DNA of 64,000 nucleotides from Mycobacterium sp. MS1601 (GCF_001984215.1 NZ_CP019420.1:5456001-5520000); one strand, 5' to 3'; positions 49,927 to 58,951 are shown, counted from the stretch's first letter. The notes: generated by a model not told the origin, from the sequence alone. Numbers and translations: made by a program.

Positions 49927-51381
49927 CTAGGCCTCGACCTCGGTGCGGTCACCGCTCCACAGGGTGTGGAACCGCTTGCTGTGGTCGGTGTCGATGCGAC
50001 CGTAGGTGTGGGCGCCGAAGAAATCGCGCAGCCCCTGCGTCAACGCGGCAGGCAGCCGCTCGGTGCGCAGCCCGTCGTAGTACGACAAAGCCGAGCTGAA
50101 TCCGGGGATCGGGATGCCCAACTCGGTGGCCTTCACCACGACGCGACGCCAGCTGTCGATGGCCGCCTCGATGGCGTCGCGGAAGTACGGGTCGACGATC
50201 AGCGTGGGCAGGTCGGGATCGTTGTCGAAGGCGTCGGTGATCCGGTTCAGGAACTTGGCTCGGATGATGCAGCCGCCCCGCCAGATCCTGGCCATGTCGC
50301 CGGGCTTGATTCCCCAGTTGTACTCGTTGGAGCCGGCCTGGATCTGGTTGAAACCCTGCGCGTACGCGATGATCTTCGAGGCATACAGTGCCTGGCGGAT
50401 GTCTTCGGTGAATTGCGCTGCATCGCCGGGTTTTTCACCCAGATCGCCGGACGCCAGCCCAGTGGTGGCCTTGCGCTGGGCCACCGATCCCGACAGGGCA
50501 CGGGCGAACACCGCCTCGGCGATACCGGTGACGGGTACACCCAGATCGAGTGCGGACTTCACGGTCCAGCGGCCGGTGCCCTTCTGCTCGGCCTCGTCGA
50601 GGATCACGTCCACCAACGGCTTGCCGGTCTTGGCGTCGTTCTGGCGCAGCACCTCGGCGGTGATCTCGATCAGGAAGCTGTCCAGATCGCCTTTGTTCCA
50701 CTCGGCGAACACATCGGCGATCTCGGGTGCCGACTTGCCCAGCCCATCGCGCAGCAGTTGGTAGGCCTCGCCGATGAGCTGCATGTCGGAGTACTCGATG
50801 CCGTTGTGCACCATCTTCACGAAATGGCCCGCACCATCGGGACCGATGTGGGTGCAGCAGGGCACGCCGTCGACGTGGGCGGAGATCTCCTCGAGCAGCG
50901 GGCCCAGGCTCTCGTAGGACTCGGCCGGGCCACCCGGCATGATCGAGGGACCGTTGAGGGCGCCCTCTTCGCCGCCGGAGATTCCGGCGCCGACGAAGTG
51001 CAGGCCGCGCTCGCGGATGGCCTTCTCACGGCGGATGGTGTCGGTGTAGAGGGCGTTGCCGCCATCGATGATGATGTCGCCGGGTTCCATGGCGTCCGCG
51101 AGCTCGTTGATGACGGCGTCGGTGGGGTCGCCAGCCTTGACCATGATGATCACGCGGCGTGGCTTCTCAAGTGCGGCAAGGAATTCCGGGATGGTTTCGC
51201 TGCGGACGAAGTTGCCGTCCGAGCCGTGCTCGGCCAGCAGTGCGTCGGTCTTGGCGATGGATCGGTTGTGCAGGGCGACGGTGTAGCCGTGCCTGGCGAA
51301 ATTGCGCGCGAGATTGGAACCCATCACAGCCAGACCGGTCACGCCGATCTGCGCGGTGCCTTCGGTGGAAGGTTCGGACAT
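49927..51381 (-). CDS. gnd1: 6-phosphogluconate dehydrogenase, decarboxylating
   Basis: The 484-residue enzyme of the oxidative pentose phosphate pathway starts with the NADP-binding VTGLAVMGSNLARNFARHGYTVALHNRS, has DGGNALYTDTIRRE, the active-site GPDGAGHFVKMVHNGIEYSDMQLI with the catalytic Lys, and the C-terminal SALSYYDGLRTERLPAALTQGLRDFFGAHTYGR substrate tail. Matches Rv1844c. Its minus-strand start lies beside the 63-base repeat array at 51422. Confidence 0.95.
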   Translation of the reverse strand: MSEPSTEGTAQIGVTGLAVMGSNLARNFARHGYTVALHNRSIAKTDALLAEHGSDGNFVRSETIPEFLAALEKPRRVIIMVKAGDPTDAVINELADAMEPGDIIIDGGNALYTDTIRREKAIRERGLHFVGAGISGGEEGALNGPSIMPGGPAESYESLGPLLEEISAHVDGVPCCTHIGPDGAGHFVKMVHNGIEYSDMQLIGEAYQLLRDGLGKSAPEIADVFAEWNKGDLDSFLIEITAEVLRQNDAKTGKPLVDVILDEAEQKGTGRWTVKSALDLGVPVTGIAEAVFARALSGSVAQRKATTGLASGDLGEKPGDAAQFTEDIRQALYASKIIAYAQGFNQIQAGSNEYNWGIKPGDMARIWRGGCIIRAKFLNRITDAFDNDPDLPTLIVDPYFRDAIEAAIDSWRRVVVKATELGIPIPGFSSALSYYDGLRTERLPAALTQGLRDFFGAHTYGRIDTDHSKRFHTLWSGDRTEVEA

Positions 51382-51421
51382 GAGGCGCCTCCGTTGTTCA
51401 GTTCTTAGACGACCAAGAGCC

Positions 51422-51604
51422 TAGCTCGGTCGCCGATGCGGGTGAGGGACGAGGCCGGGGAGGGCGGGCCGAGCTACAAGTATCTAGCTCGGTCGCCGAT
51501 GCGGGTGAGGGACGAGGCCGGGGAGGGCGGGCCGAGCTACAAGTATCTAGCTCGGTCGCTGATACGGGGGAGGGACGAGGCCGGGGAGGGCGGGCCGGGC
51601 TAGC
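51422..51604. repeat. 63-base tandem direct repeat, about 2.9 copies
   Basis: Units begin at 51422, 51485 and 51548. The first two are identical as far as I can read; the third differs at a few bases and runs into the blaR stop. Each unit starts TAGCTCGG and ends CCGAGCTA near its last quarter, so each can fold as a stem-loop with a 39-base loop. The period is 21 codons, so a frame stays open on the minus strand, but this is not a believable gene. It separates blaR from gnd1. Confidence 0.85.
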
Positions 51605-52547
51605 TGGAGAACAACCGCTCCAGCTCATGCAGCCACGGCACCGCGACGGCGATGGTGGGCACCACCAGAATCGCCACCGCGCTCAGGTAGGCCGCGACGG
51701 CCAACGGGGTGCTGTTGGGGCGACCGGCAAGCCGGCGCACCCGGATGACGGTGGTGGGACCTCCGGCGGCCAGCGCTCCCTTCGGAGCTTGGCCCGCCGC
51801 GCACGCCACCAGCGCACGGGCCAGGGGAGTGGGGCCGGCGGCGCGCACGGCGGCATCGTCGGCCAGCAGCTCGATCAGCAGCCGCACCGCATCCAGGGCG
51901 TTGCGGCTGCGGACCAAGCGGGGAAAGGCGACGTAGACGGCGATGAACGCTTCCAGCACCAGGTCGTGGCGGGCCCGCAGATGGGCGCGCTCATGGGTGA
52001 GGATGGCCGTCACCTCGTCGTCGGCCAGAGTGCTCAGGGCGCCTTCACTGACGACGACGCGTCCGCGAACGCCGGGAAGGCAGTAGGCCAGCGGCTGTTG
52101 GACGTCGAGGATGCGCAGCTCGCTGGCCCTGGTGCAGGCCTGCGCGGCCGCACGCTCGTGGTTGACGCCGAGGATGTCGACCAGGGTGCGGTGGTGGGCT
52201 CGACGGCGGCGCGTCGAGATGAACACCTGGGCGCCGGCGACAATCAGACGCGCCCCGATCAACAGCGTCAGGCCGAAGACGGTGATGTAGGCCAGCCACA
52301 GCGGCCAGCCCAGCTGATCGATCTCACCGACCAGCGTGGTGGGCCTGCCGTCGGGGCCCGGCACAAAAAGCCTGCTGGCGATGGCGATTCCGGCCGAGAA
52401 CGCCGAGAGTACGGCGGCCACCGCAATGGACTGCCACAGCACCACCGCTGCCCGCGGAGCTCGTAGTGGCCACGTCGATCGCGCCAGCATGGCAGGCACA
52501 GGGCCTACCAGAAGCAGCGCGAGAACGGAGAAGGCCAGCGCGGACAC
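51600..52547 (-). CDS. blaR: M56-family membrane metallopeptidase, BlaR-like (Rv1845c)
   Basis: The 315-residue protein has several membrane helices and an M56 peptidase zinc site HERAH (residues 185-189 in AILTHERAHLRARHD), with a downstream ELLADDAAV. Unlike staphylococcal BlaR1 it has no penicillin-binding sensor domain; in mycobacteria Rv1845c cleaves BlaI to induce beta-lactamase. GTG 52547, 14 bases downstream of the blaI stop, implies one transcript. Its stop abuts the tandem repeats. Confidence 0.88.
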   Translation of the reverse strand: MSALAFSVLALLLVGPVPAMLARSTWPLRAPRAAVVLWQSIAVAAVLSAFSAGIAIASRLFVPGPDGRPTTLVGEIDQLGWPLWLAYITVFGLTLLIGARLIVAGAQVFISTRRRRAHHRTLVDILGVNHERAAAQACTRASELRILDVQQPLAYCLPGVRGRVVVSEGALSTLADDEVTAILTHERAHLRARHDLVLEAFIAVYVAFPRLVRSRNALDAVRLLIELLADDAAVRAAGPTPLARALVACAAGQAPKGALAAGGPTTVIRVRRLAGRPNSTPLAVAAYLSAVAILVVPTIAVAVPWLHELERLFSS

Positions 52548-52561
52548 GCTGACAGTATCCG

Positions 52562-52978
52562 TCAGGCAGTTGTGGCGTCGCCAGCCGAGGTGGTCAGACC
52601 GTGTTTTGCTTCCAGTTCGGCGAGGGCGCGACGCAGGGCGTCGGCCTCGTCGGCTCCCACCCGTTCCACGAAGTGCACCAACGCCGCCTGTCTGCTTCCG
52701 GTGTCCGACGCCTGGTCCAGCGCGTCGACCATCAGGCCGGCGACCAGCTCGTCGCGGCCGTGCGTCGGTGCATACCTGTGGGCCCGGTCATCGCGATGCT
52801 GAACCACCAGGTGCTTCTTGGCGAGGCGCTGCAGCACCGTCATCACCGTCGTGTACGCCAGATCGCGGCGTTCCGACAGCGCCTCATGCACCTGCCGCAC
52901 GGTCTGCGGTTCGCCCGCTGACCACAGACGGTCCATGACCGCCTGTTCCAATTCCCCTAAACGAGCCACCTTGGCCAT
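52562..52978 (-). CDS. blaI: BlaI/CopY-type repressor
   Basis: The 138-residue protein is a penicillinase repressor: N-terminal winged HTH (GELEQAVMDRLWSAGEPQTVRQVHEALSERRDLAYTTVMTVLQRLAKKHLVVQHR). It represses beta-lactamase and its own operon and is cleaved on signal from BlaR. Operator-like TACTAC-N5-GTCGTA lies at 53024. Ordered as in M. tuberculosis Rv1846c-Rv1845c. The ATG follows GGAAC, with no strong ribosome binding site. Confidence 0.92.
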   Translation of the reverse strand: MAKVARLGELEQAVMDRLWSAGEPQTVRQVHEALSERRDLAYTTVMTVLQRLAKKHLVVQHRDDRAHRYAPTHGRDELVAGLMVDALDQASDTGSRQAALVHFVERVGADEADALRRALAELEAKHGLTTSAGDATTA

Positions 52979-53023
52979 GTTCCGTTCATCTCCGAAAACG
53001 ATGTCGTCAGACTACTCGCGTTT

Positions 53024-53040
53024 ACTACCGGTCGTCGTAT
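53024..53040. promoter_or_regulatory. possible BlaI operator
   Basis: TACTAC-CGGTC-GTCGTA resembles the TACTAC/GTAGTA dyad bound by BlaI, with one mismatch, 46 bases ahead of blaI. Only the motif supports it. Confidence 0.4.
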
Positions 53041-53144
53041 CCATCCTCGCGGCCTGTAACCAAGGCCACGTGCCGATGCTTCCTGTCCGTCGCGATTGCA
53101 GTCTGTGAGTGCGGTCACCTGGATCGCCAGGCCCCCTCGTGCTT

Positions 53145-53163
53145 TTATGGTTAGGCTTACCTA
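53145..53163. promoter_or_regulatory. IdeR iron box
   Basis: TATGGTTAGGCTTACCTAA matches the 19-base IdeR/DtxR consensus TTAGGTTAGGCTAACCTAA at 16 positions. It lies 19 bases before the FhuF-like gene, followed by GAGGAGGT, so iron should repress that gene. Confidence 0.8.
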
Positions 53164-53181
53164 AGCATACGAGGAGGTGCC

Positions 53182-53991
53182 ATGACTGTTGTGATCGACG
53201 ACCCGCTCATCGCGGGGATGACGATTCGCCGGGTATTGCCCCTGCATGAGTCGAGCAGGCGGTTGCGGGCGCTCTATCCCGAGTGTCCGCGCGTGTACGG
53301 CGTGGCGGTCATGGGGGACCTGTCGAAACGTCGGTGGTGGCCGCTGGCCGCTGCCGTGACCGGTGATCGTCTCGAGACGATGTTCACCGCCGCCGCCGAA
53401 GAGATGGACAGCCGCACCGCCGCCGCCCAGCAGCTGGCCGCGACGTTGGCGCACGCGGTGATCGGCCGTGTTGTTGCCCTGGTGGTCCTGGAGGGACGCG
53501 CCTGGGACACCGGGCTGGAGAATCTCTGGGTGCATGTCGACTCCGAAGGGGCCATCGACTGGCTCGGCGTGGTCGATCCGACGGTGCGTGTGCTGCCCGA
53601 CGATCCGTGCGCCCGCAACGGCAGGCCCGCCGAAGGAGTGGTGGAACTGCCCAGTGAGGCGGCCCTGGCGACCTGGATCGCGCACCGGTGCCACCGTTCG
53701 TTGTCGCCGCTGTTCGCCAAGCTGCATCAGGTCAGTGGTGGCGCGGTGAGTGTCGAGTCCATGTGGCACACGGTCGGCACGGCGATCGTGGTGGCGGCCA
53801 CGCAGGTGCCGATGCTCGCCGGGTACAGCGAAGCGGTGGGGATGCGCCGCGGGCAGGCTGTGCTGGACGCGTTGGTGGGTTTCGGGCTGCCGGTGCGCGG
53901 TCAGTCGCGGCTGCGTCGGCCCGGAAGCTCCTTTCTTCGGCCGAACCGCAACGAAGGTCTTGCAAAATTAGGACAGCCTTGCCTATATTGA
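53182..53991 (+). CDS. FhuF-like ferric-siderophore reductase family protein, no Fe-S cysteine cluster
   Basis: The 269-residue protein resembles the ferric-iron reductase FhuF family in its helical middle part (AAAQQLAATLAHAVIGRVVALVVLEGRAW, then VLPDDP), but it lacks the C-terminal CC-x10-C-x2-C [2Fe-2S] ligand set of true FhuF: cysteines are scattered (PECP, DPCAR, HRCHR, QPCLY). The IdeR box and strong GAGGAGGT site immediately upstream place it in the iron-starvation regulon, which supports a role in siderophore iron handling. The 3' end of the gene holds a second IdeR box that drives the sRNA downstream. Function as a reductase is uncertain. Confidence 0.6.
   Translation: MTVVIDDPLIAGMTIRRVLPLHESSRRLRALYPECPRVYGVAVMGDLSKRRWWPLAAAVTGDRLETMFTAAAEEMDSRTAAAQQLAATLAHAVIGRVVALVVLEGRAWDTGLENLWVHVDSEGAIDWLGVVDPTVRVLPDDPCARNGRPAEGVVELPSEAALATWIAHRCHRSLSPLFAKLHQVSGGAVSVESMWHTVGTAIVVAATQVPMLAGYSEAVGMRRGQAVLDALVGFGLPVRGQSRLRRPGSSFLRPNRNEGLAKLGQPCLY
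53968..53986. promoter_or_regulatory. second IdeR box, promoter of the sRNA
   Basis: TTAGGACAGCCTTGCCTAT matches the IdeR consensus at 13 of 19 positions and overlaps a TATATT -10 element (53984-53989). It lies inside the last codons of the FhuF-like gene. Transcription from it would begin near 53997. Confidence 0.65.
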
Positions 53992-53996
53992 ACAGG

Positions 53997-54098
53997 TCGA
54001 GCTAACGGACCGAGCCGGAGTCCTGAGGGCTGCAGAGACCCCCGGTCCACTCGAAAAGGCGAGCCCCGCGCATCACGCGCGGGGCTCGCCGACTTTTT
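53997..54098 (+). ncRNA. mrsI: MrsI-like iron-responsive small RNA
   Basis: Between the FhuF-like gene and the thioesterase lies a run with an IdeR-controlled promoter, about 60 bases of unstructured 5' part (with a CCGGAGTCC...) and a strong terminator at 54058-54098, giving an RNA of about 100 bases. In M. tuberculosis the iron-sparing sRNA MrsI (ncRv11846) lies at exactly this position, between Rv1846c and Rv1847, with the same controls. The identity rests on position, IdeR box and terminator; the sequence has not been compared. Start is estimated from the -10 element. Confidence 0.7.
54058..54098 (+). terminator. strong rho-independent terminator of the sRNA
   Basis: A 14-base-pair stem (GGCGAGCCCCGCGC / GCGCGGGGCTCGCC) with an ATCAC loop is followed by GACTTTTTT. 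Confidence 0.9.
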
Positions 54099-54153
54099 TC
54101 CCCAACCTTCAGGTGGCGCGAAAGCGCCGGCGCGCCGGGTGTAAACAGAACGT

Positions 54154-54570
54154 GTGCAAGAAACTCCGTCGGCCGTGTCCGACTTCTCCGCGCCGTTCGA
54201 CACCACGATCGGGCTTGTCTACACCGAGCTCACCCCGGACGGCGCCAAGGCCGAGCTCGAGGTGAAGCCGTCACTGCTGCAACCGATGGGCATCGTCCAC
54301 GGCGGTGTGTACTCCTCGATCATCGAGAGCATGGCCAGCGTCTCGGCCTACACATGGCTGGCAGCCCACGGCGGCGGCAACGTCGTTGGCGTCAACAACA
54401 ACACCGACTTTCTGCGCGCCATCTCCTCGGGCAAGGTCTACGGCCTGTCCGAGCCGCTGCACCGCGGGCGCCGTCAGCAGCTGTGGCTGGTGACGGTCAA
54501 AGACGAAAAGGATCGGGTGATCGCGCGGGGCCAGGTTCGGCTGCAGAACCTGGAAGCCGAACCAGCTTGA
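54154..54570 (+). CDS. PaaI-type hotdog thioesterase (Rv1847)
   Basis: The 138-residue protein has the hotdog fold of PaaI-type acyl-CoA thioesterases: LQPMGIVHGGVYSSIIESMASVSAYTWLA (HGG and the helix), VVGVNNNTDFLRAISSG, LWLVTVKDEKDRVIARGQVRLQ. GTG 54154. Located 52 bases before ureA as in Rv1847-Rv1848; a regulatory link to urease is not known. Substrate is an acyl-CoA of unknown chain. Confidence 0.88.
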   Translation: MQETPSAVSDFSAPFDTTIGLVYTELTPDGAKAELEVKPSLLQPMGIVHGGVYSSIIESMASVSAYTWLAAHGGGNVVGVNNNTDFLRAISSGKVYGLSEPLHRGRRQQLWLVTVKDEKDRVIARGQVRLQNLEAEPA

Positions 54571-54622
54571 GCGATAACGCTCATAGCGCGGCGTCGCCCC
54601 GGAGATGGCAGGATCGATCCTC

Positions 54623-54925
54623 ATGCGTTTGAGCCCGCATGAACAGGACCGGCTACTTCTCTCCTACGCGGCTGAGCTCGCCCGGCGCCGTCAGGCGCGG
54701 GGTTTGAAGCTCAACCACCCGGAGGCGGTGGCGCTGATCACCGATCACCTCCTCGAAGGGGCCAGGGATGGTCGCACCGTCGCCGAGCTGATGAGTTCAG
54801 GCCGCGAGGTGTTGACCCGAGAGGACGTGATGGAGGGAGTCCCCGAGATGCTCTACGACGTCCAGGTGGAAGCGACATTCCCCGACGGCACCAAGCTCGT
54901 CACCGTCCACCACCCGATTTCATGA
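54623..54925 (+). CDS. ureA: urease gamma subunit
   Basis: The 100-residue subunit has the typical start [39 protein letters not shown] and the [38 protein letters not shown] tail. ATG 54623 gives the usual UreA length; ATG 54605 would add six residues. Its stop overlaps ureB. Forms the urease trimer-of-heterotrimers with UreB and UreC. Confidence 0.95.
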   Translation: MRLSPHEQDRLLLSYAAELARRRQARGLKLNHPEAVALITDHLLEGARDGRTVAELMSSGREVLTREDVMEGVPEMLYDVQVEATFPDGTKLVTVHHPIS

Positions 54926-55233
54926 TTCCCGGCGAATACCTCTTCGGCGACGGCGGCATCGAACTCAACGCGGGCGCCGCACGTCTGGAACTCGAGATCG
55001 TCAACACCGGTGACCGGCCGGTCCAGGTGGGCAGCCATGTGCACCTACCCCAGGCCAACGCGGCACTGTCGTTCGACCGCGCCGCCGCCCACGGTTACCG
55101 ATTCGACATTCCGGCCGGTACCGCGGTGCGTTTCGAACCGGGTGTGGCGCAGACCGTCAGCCTGGTCCCGCTCGGCGGCACCCGCGAAGTCCATGGTCTG
55201 TCGCTCACCCCTCCCGGAAAGTTGGATGCCTGA
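54922..55233 (+). CDS. ureB: urease beta subunit
   Basis: The 103-residue subunit has [44 protein letters not shown] and [18 protein letters not shown]. Overlaps ureA and ureC by four and one bases, so all three structural genes are coupled. Standard length. Confidence 0.95.
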   Translation: MIPGEYLFGDGGIELNAGAARLELEIVNTGDRPVQVGSHVHLPQANAALSFDRAAAHGYRFDIPAGTAVRFEPGVAQTVSLVPLGGTREVHGLSLTPPGKLDA

Positions 55234-56954
55234 TGGCAGAGTTGTCCAGGTCCCGGTACGCCGCGCTGTTCGGGCCCACCGCCGGTGACCGGATCCGGCT
55301 GGCGGACACCGATCTGCTGATCGAGATCACCGAGGACCGCAGTGGCGGACCCGGACTCGCCGGCGACGAAGCGGTGTTCGGCGGTGGCAAGGTGCTGCGC
55401 GAATCGATGGGTCAGTCGCGGGCCACCCGCGCCGACGGCGCCCCCGATACCGTCATCACCGGTGCGGTGATCGTCGATTACTGGGGGATCATCAAAGCCG
55501 ACATCGGTATTCGTGACGGCCGCATCGTCGCCATCGGCAAGGCGGGCAATCCCGACGTCATGTCGGGAGTGCATCCCGATCTGGTGGTCGGACCGTCCAC
55601 CGAGATCATCGCCGGCAACGGGCGCATCGTCACCGCGGGTGCCATCGACTGCCACGTCCATCTGATCTGTCCGCAGATCATGGAGGAGGCGCTCGGCGGC
55701 GGCATCACCACCATCGTGGCGGGCGGCACCGGTCCTGCTGAGGGCAGCAAGGCCACCACCGTCACACCCGGCTCCTGGCATCTGGCCCGCATGCTCGAGG
55801 CGCTGGATCACTGGCCGCTGAACATCGCGCTGCTGGGCAAGGGCAACACCGTCAGCCATGAGGCCATGTGGGAGCAACTGCGGGGTGGCGCAGCCGGATT
55901 CAAGCTGCACGAGGACTGGGGCACCACCCCGGCCGCCATCGATGCCTGCCTCACCGTCTCCGATGCAGCCGGGGTGCAGGCCAACATCCACACCGACACC
56001 CTCAACGAGATGGCGTTCGTCGAGGACACCCTGGCCGCCATCAAGGGTCGATCCATCCACGCGTACCACACCGAAGGCGCGGGCGGCGGCCACGCGCCCG
56101 ACATCATCACCGTGGCCTCGCACCCCAACGTGCTGCCCAGCTCCACCAACCCCACCCGGCCGCACACCGTCAACACCCTCGACGAACACCTCGACATGCT
56201 GATGGTGTGCCATCACCTCAACCCCAGCGTGCCCGAGGACCTGGCCTTCGCGGAGAGCCGGATCCGGCCGTCCACCATTGCCGCCGAAGACCTTCTGCAC
56301 GACATCGGGGCCATCTCGATGATCGGCTCCGATGCTCAGGCGATGGGCCGCATCGGCGAAGTGGTGATGCGCACCTGGCAGACCGCGCACGTGATGAAGA
56401 AACGCCGCGGTGCGCTCGAGGGGGACACCAAGGCGGACAACAACCGCGTCCAGCGCTATGTCGCCAAGTACACGATCTGCCCGGCCGTCGCCCATGGCAT
56501 GGGTTCCGAGATCGGTTCTGTCGAGGTGGGCAAGCTCGCCGACCTCGTGCTGTGGGAGCCGGCGTTCTTCGGTGTTCGCCCCCACGCCGTCATCAAGGGC
56601 GGCATGATCGCCTGGGCGGCCATGGGTGACGCCAACGCTTCCATCCCGACACCGCAGCCGGTGTTGCCCCGGCCGATGTTCGGTGCCGCTCCGACTGCCG
56701 CCGCGGCCACCTCCGTGCACTTCGTGGCCCCGCAGGCCATCGAAGATCGGCTGGCCGACCGGCTCAACATCGGGCGCAAGCTGGTGGCCGTGGAGAACGT
56801 CCGCAAGATCGGCAAGGCCGACATGCCGCTCAACGACGCGATGCCGTCCATCGAGGTCGATCCCGACACCTTCACGGTGCGCATCGACGGTCAGGTGTGG
56901 GAAGAGCAGCCGGCGGTGGAACTGCCGATGGCACAACGGTATTTCCTCTTCTAG
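55233..56954 (+). CDS. ureC: urease alpha (catalytic) subunit
   Basis: The 573-residue catalytic subunit hydrolyses urea to ammonia and carbamate at a dinuclear nickel site. Visible ligands: HVHL (His near 141 and 143), the carbamylated Lys near 224 in [17 protein letters not shown], and MVCHHLN with the flap and catalytic His, and [13 protein letters not shown] with the Asp. The ATG overlaps the ureB stop (TGATG). Confidence 0.97.
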   Translation: MAELSRSRYAALFGPTAGDRIRLADTDLLIEITEDRSGGPGLAGDEAVFGGGKVLRESMGQSRATRADGAPDTVITGAVIVDYWGIIKADIGIRDGRIVAIGKAGNPDVMSGVHPDLVVGPSTEIIAGNGRIVTAGAIDCHVHLICPQIMEEALGGGITTIVAGGTGPAEGSKATTVTPGSWHLARMLEALDHWPLNIALLGKGNTVSHEAMWEQLRGGAAGFKLHEDWGTTPAAIDACLTVSDAAGVQANIHTDTLNEMAFVEDTLAAIKGRSIHAYHTEGAGGGHAPDIITVASHPNVLPSSTNPTRPHTVNTLDEHLDMLMVCHHLNPSVPEDLAFAESRIRPSTIAAEDLLHDIGAISMIGSDAQAMGRIGEVVMRTWQTAHVMKKRRGALEGDTKADNNRVQRYVAKYTICPAVAHGMGSEIGSVEVGKLADLVLWEPAFFGVRPHAVIKGGMIAWAAMGDANASIPTPQPVLPRPMFGAAPTAAAATSVHFVAPQAIEDRLADRLNIGRKLVAVENVRKIGKADMPLNDAMPSIEVDPDTFTVRIDGQVWEEQPAVELPMAQRYFLF

Positions 56955-56960
56955 ACCATC

Positions 56961-57593
56961 ATGCCCACCCTGACCACCCTGCTCAATTTCGCCGACTCCC
57001 GGTTGCCCACCGGTGGGCACGTGCACTCCGGCGGGATGGAGGAAGCCGTCGTCAGCGGCCTGGTCACCGATGTGGCGACCCTCGACGCATTCCTGCGGCG
57101 ACGGATCCGCACCTCCGGTCTGGTCACCGCGTCGGTGGCGGTAGCCGTCCACACTGGAGCTGTCACACCAGAATTGGGCGATCTGGAGACCGACGCCCGC
57201 ACCCCGGCGCCGTCGGCGCGGGCGGCGTCTCGTGCCCAGGGGCGTGGCCTGCTGCGACTGGCCAAGAGGGTGTGGCCCGGTGACTGGTCGGGACTGGGCC
57301 GGGCTCCGCACTTGGGTGTCGTGGCCGGCGTCGTCGGCCGGGTGAGTGAGCTGAATCCTGAGCACACCGCGTTGTCGCTGGTGTACACCACGATGACGGG
57401 GTCGGCCACCGCCGCGCAGCGCCTGCTGGCCCTTGACCCCGCCGACGTGGCCGCGGTGACGTTCAGATGTGCGGACCTGTGTGACCACACCGCCCTGGAG
57501 GCAACCGCGGGCCTCGCCGATCTGTCCGATCCGCTGCTCGACGTGCTGGCTCAGCGCCACGCCGCACGCGACCGGCCGCTTTTTGTTTCGTGA
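56961..57593 (+). CDS. ureF: urease accessory protein UreF
   Basis: The 210-residue protein has the UreF start MPTLTTLLNFADSRLPTGGHVHSGGMEEAVVSGLV and RAASRAQGRGLLRLAKRVWPG. It acts with UreD and UreG in nickel insertion. Six bases separate it from ureC. UreE, the nickel chaperone, is absent, as in the M. tuberculosis operon. Confidence 0.93.
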   Translation: MPTLTTLLNFADSRLPTGGHVHSGGMEEAVVSGLVTDVATLDAFLRRRIRTSGLVTASVAVAVHTGAVTPELGDLETDARTPAPSARAASRAQGRGLLRLAKRVWPGDWSGLGRAPHLGVVAGVVGRVSELNPEHTALSLVYTTMTGSATAAQRLLALDPADVAAVTFRCADLCDHTALEATAGLADLSDPLLDVLAQRHAARDRPLFVS

Positions 57594-57608
57594 GTCGAAA
57601 GGTCAACC

Positions 57609-58289
57609 ATGCCACCACATTTCATCGACGGACAGCCGCACGGTCACAATGACCGACCCAAGCGGGTGCGGCAGCCCGGCGAGCCGCTGCGCATCGGGGT
57701 CGGGGGACCGGTGGGGTCCGGCAAGACCGCGCTGGTGGCTGCGCTGTGCAGGCAGCTGCGCGACGAACTCTCACTGGCGGTGCTGACCAACGACATCTAC
57801 ACCACCGAGGATGCCGACTTCCTGCGCCGCCACGCAGTGTTGCCCGATGACCGCATCGCTGCGGTGCAGACCGGTGGATGCCCGCACACCGCCATCCGCG
57901 ACGACATCACCGCCAACCTCGACGCCATCGACGACCTGATCGCCGGGCATGAGCACCTTGATCTGATCCTGGTGGAATCCGGCGGTGACAATCTCACGGC
58001 GACGTTCTCCTCGGGCCTGATCGACGTGCAGATCTTCGTGATCGACGTCGCCGGTGGTGACAAGGTGCCGCGCAAGGGTGGCCCCGGCGTGACGTTCTCG
58101 GATCTGTTGGTGATCAACAAGACCGACCTGGCGCCGATGGTGGGTGCCGACCTGGACGTGATGCGACGCGACGCCGGGGCGGTCCGGGACGGCAGGCCGT
58201 TTGTGCTCATCAGCCTCACCGACGACCCGGCGGCCACCGATGTGCTGGCCTGGGTACGCGACCAGCTCAAGGTGACCCAAGCCGTCTGA
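57609..58289 (+). CDS. ureG: urease accessory GTPase UreG
   Basis: The 226-residue GTPase has P-loop [18 protein letters not shown], the Ni-binding metal motif CPHTAIRDD (Cys-Pro-His), [13 protein letters not shown] and [13 protein letters not shown] (NKxD). It powers nickel delivery. The His-rich N-terminus ([17 protein letters not shown]) probably binds metal and may stand in for the missing UreE. Confidence 0.95.
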   Translation: MPPHFIDGQPHGHNDRPKRVRQPGEPLRIGVGGPVGSGKTALVAALCRQLRDELSLAVLTNDIYTTEDADFLRRHAVLPDDRIAAVQTGGCPHTAIRDDITANLDAIDDLIAGHEHLDLILVESGGDNLTATFSSGLIDVQIFVIDVAGGDKVPRKGGPGVTFSDLLVINKTDLAPMVGADLDVMRRDAGAVRDGRPFVLISLTDDPAATDVLAWVRDQLKVTQAV

Positions 58290-58927
58290 TGCATTCGCAG
58301 GTCGTGATCGTGGCGCAGGCCGGACGGATGCCACGGATGGAATGCCTCGGCGGGATCGCGGCGCGGTCGACCATGGCCGAGACGGTGCACCTGGTGTCGT
58401 CCGTGGCGACCCCGCTGGGTGGGGACACGATCTCGATCCGAGTGGTCGTGGAACCCGGCGCCCGACTGGCGCTGCGCAGTGTCGCGGCGATGGTGGCATT
58501 GCCGGGGCGGGCGGACACCACATCCAGGTCGACGATGCACCTCGAGGTGGCCGGCCACCTCGATCTCGACATGGAGCCGACGGTGGTGGCCGCCGACGCC
58601 CGCCATCTCGCCTCGATCACCGCGGATATCGACGCGGCGGGAGCGCTGCGGCTGCGGGAACGGGTGCAGATCGGTAGAACCAATGAGCGCCAAGGATTTT
58701 GGAGCGGAAGTCTGCGGGCGGACGTGAAAGGTCAACCGTTGCTGCGCCACCGAGTCGAGTTGGGTGCCGGGGCGGTGGCCGATGACGCACTGTCGGCGCC
58801 GCGGGCGTGTGTCAGCGAGTTGACCTATCCGGGCTCAGACAGCACCGCCGGCGAGCTGCAGGGAAGTGTCTCCCTGAATCTCGCCGGCGGCGGAGTCCTG
58901 ACAACGTGGCAGGGCGAAAAGCTCTGA
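58289..58927 (+). CDS. ureD: urease accessory protein UreD
   Basis: The 212-residue protein is the short actinobacterial form of UreD/UreH that binds UreABC: MAETVHLVSSVATPLGGDTISIRVVVEPGARLALRSVAAMVALPG, LRERVQIGRTNERQGFWSGSLRADVKGQPLLRHRVELGAGA. The ATG overlaps the ureG stop (TGATG), completing the ureABCFGD operon. It is convergent with ndh 24 bases away. Confidence 0.9.
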   Translation: MHSQVVIVAQAGRMPRMECLGGIAARSTMAETVHLVSSVATPLGGDTISIRVVVEPGARLALRSVAAMVALPGRADTTSRSTMHLEVAGHLDLDMEPTVVAADARHLASITADIDAAGALRLRERVQIGRTNERQGFWSGSLRADVKGQPLLRHRVELGAGAVADDALSAPRACVSELTYPGSDSTAGELQGSVSLNLAGGGVLTTWQGEKL

Positions 58928-58951
58928 CCGAGCAGTGCACCGCGTACTGCG

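Noticed and set aside
51398..51628. Small minus-strand open frame with a repeated 21-residue unit, or a CRISPR array
   Set aside because: The frame is open only because the 63-base repeat is a multiple of three. It is not CRISPR: the units are adjacent without unique spacers and there are no cas genes.
55095..57560. 821-residue open frame on the minus strand across ureB-ureF
   Set aside because: It is antisense to well-supported urease genes; the composition is a His/Gly/Arg-rich shadow of GC-rich coding DNA, with no family motif.
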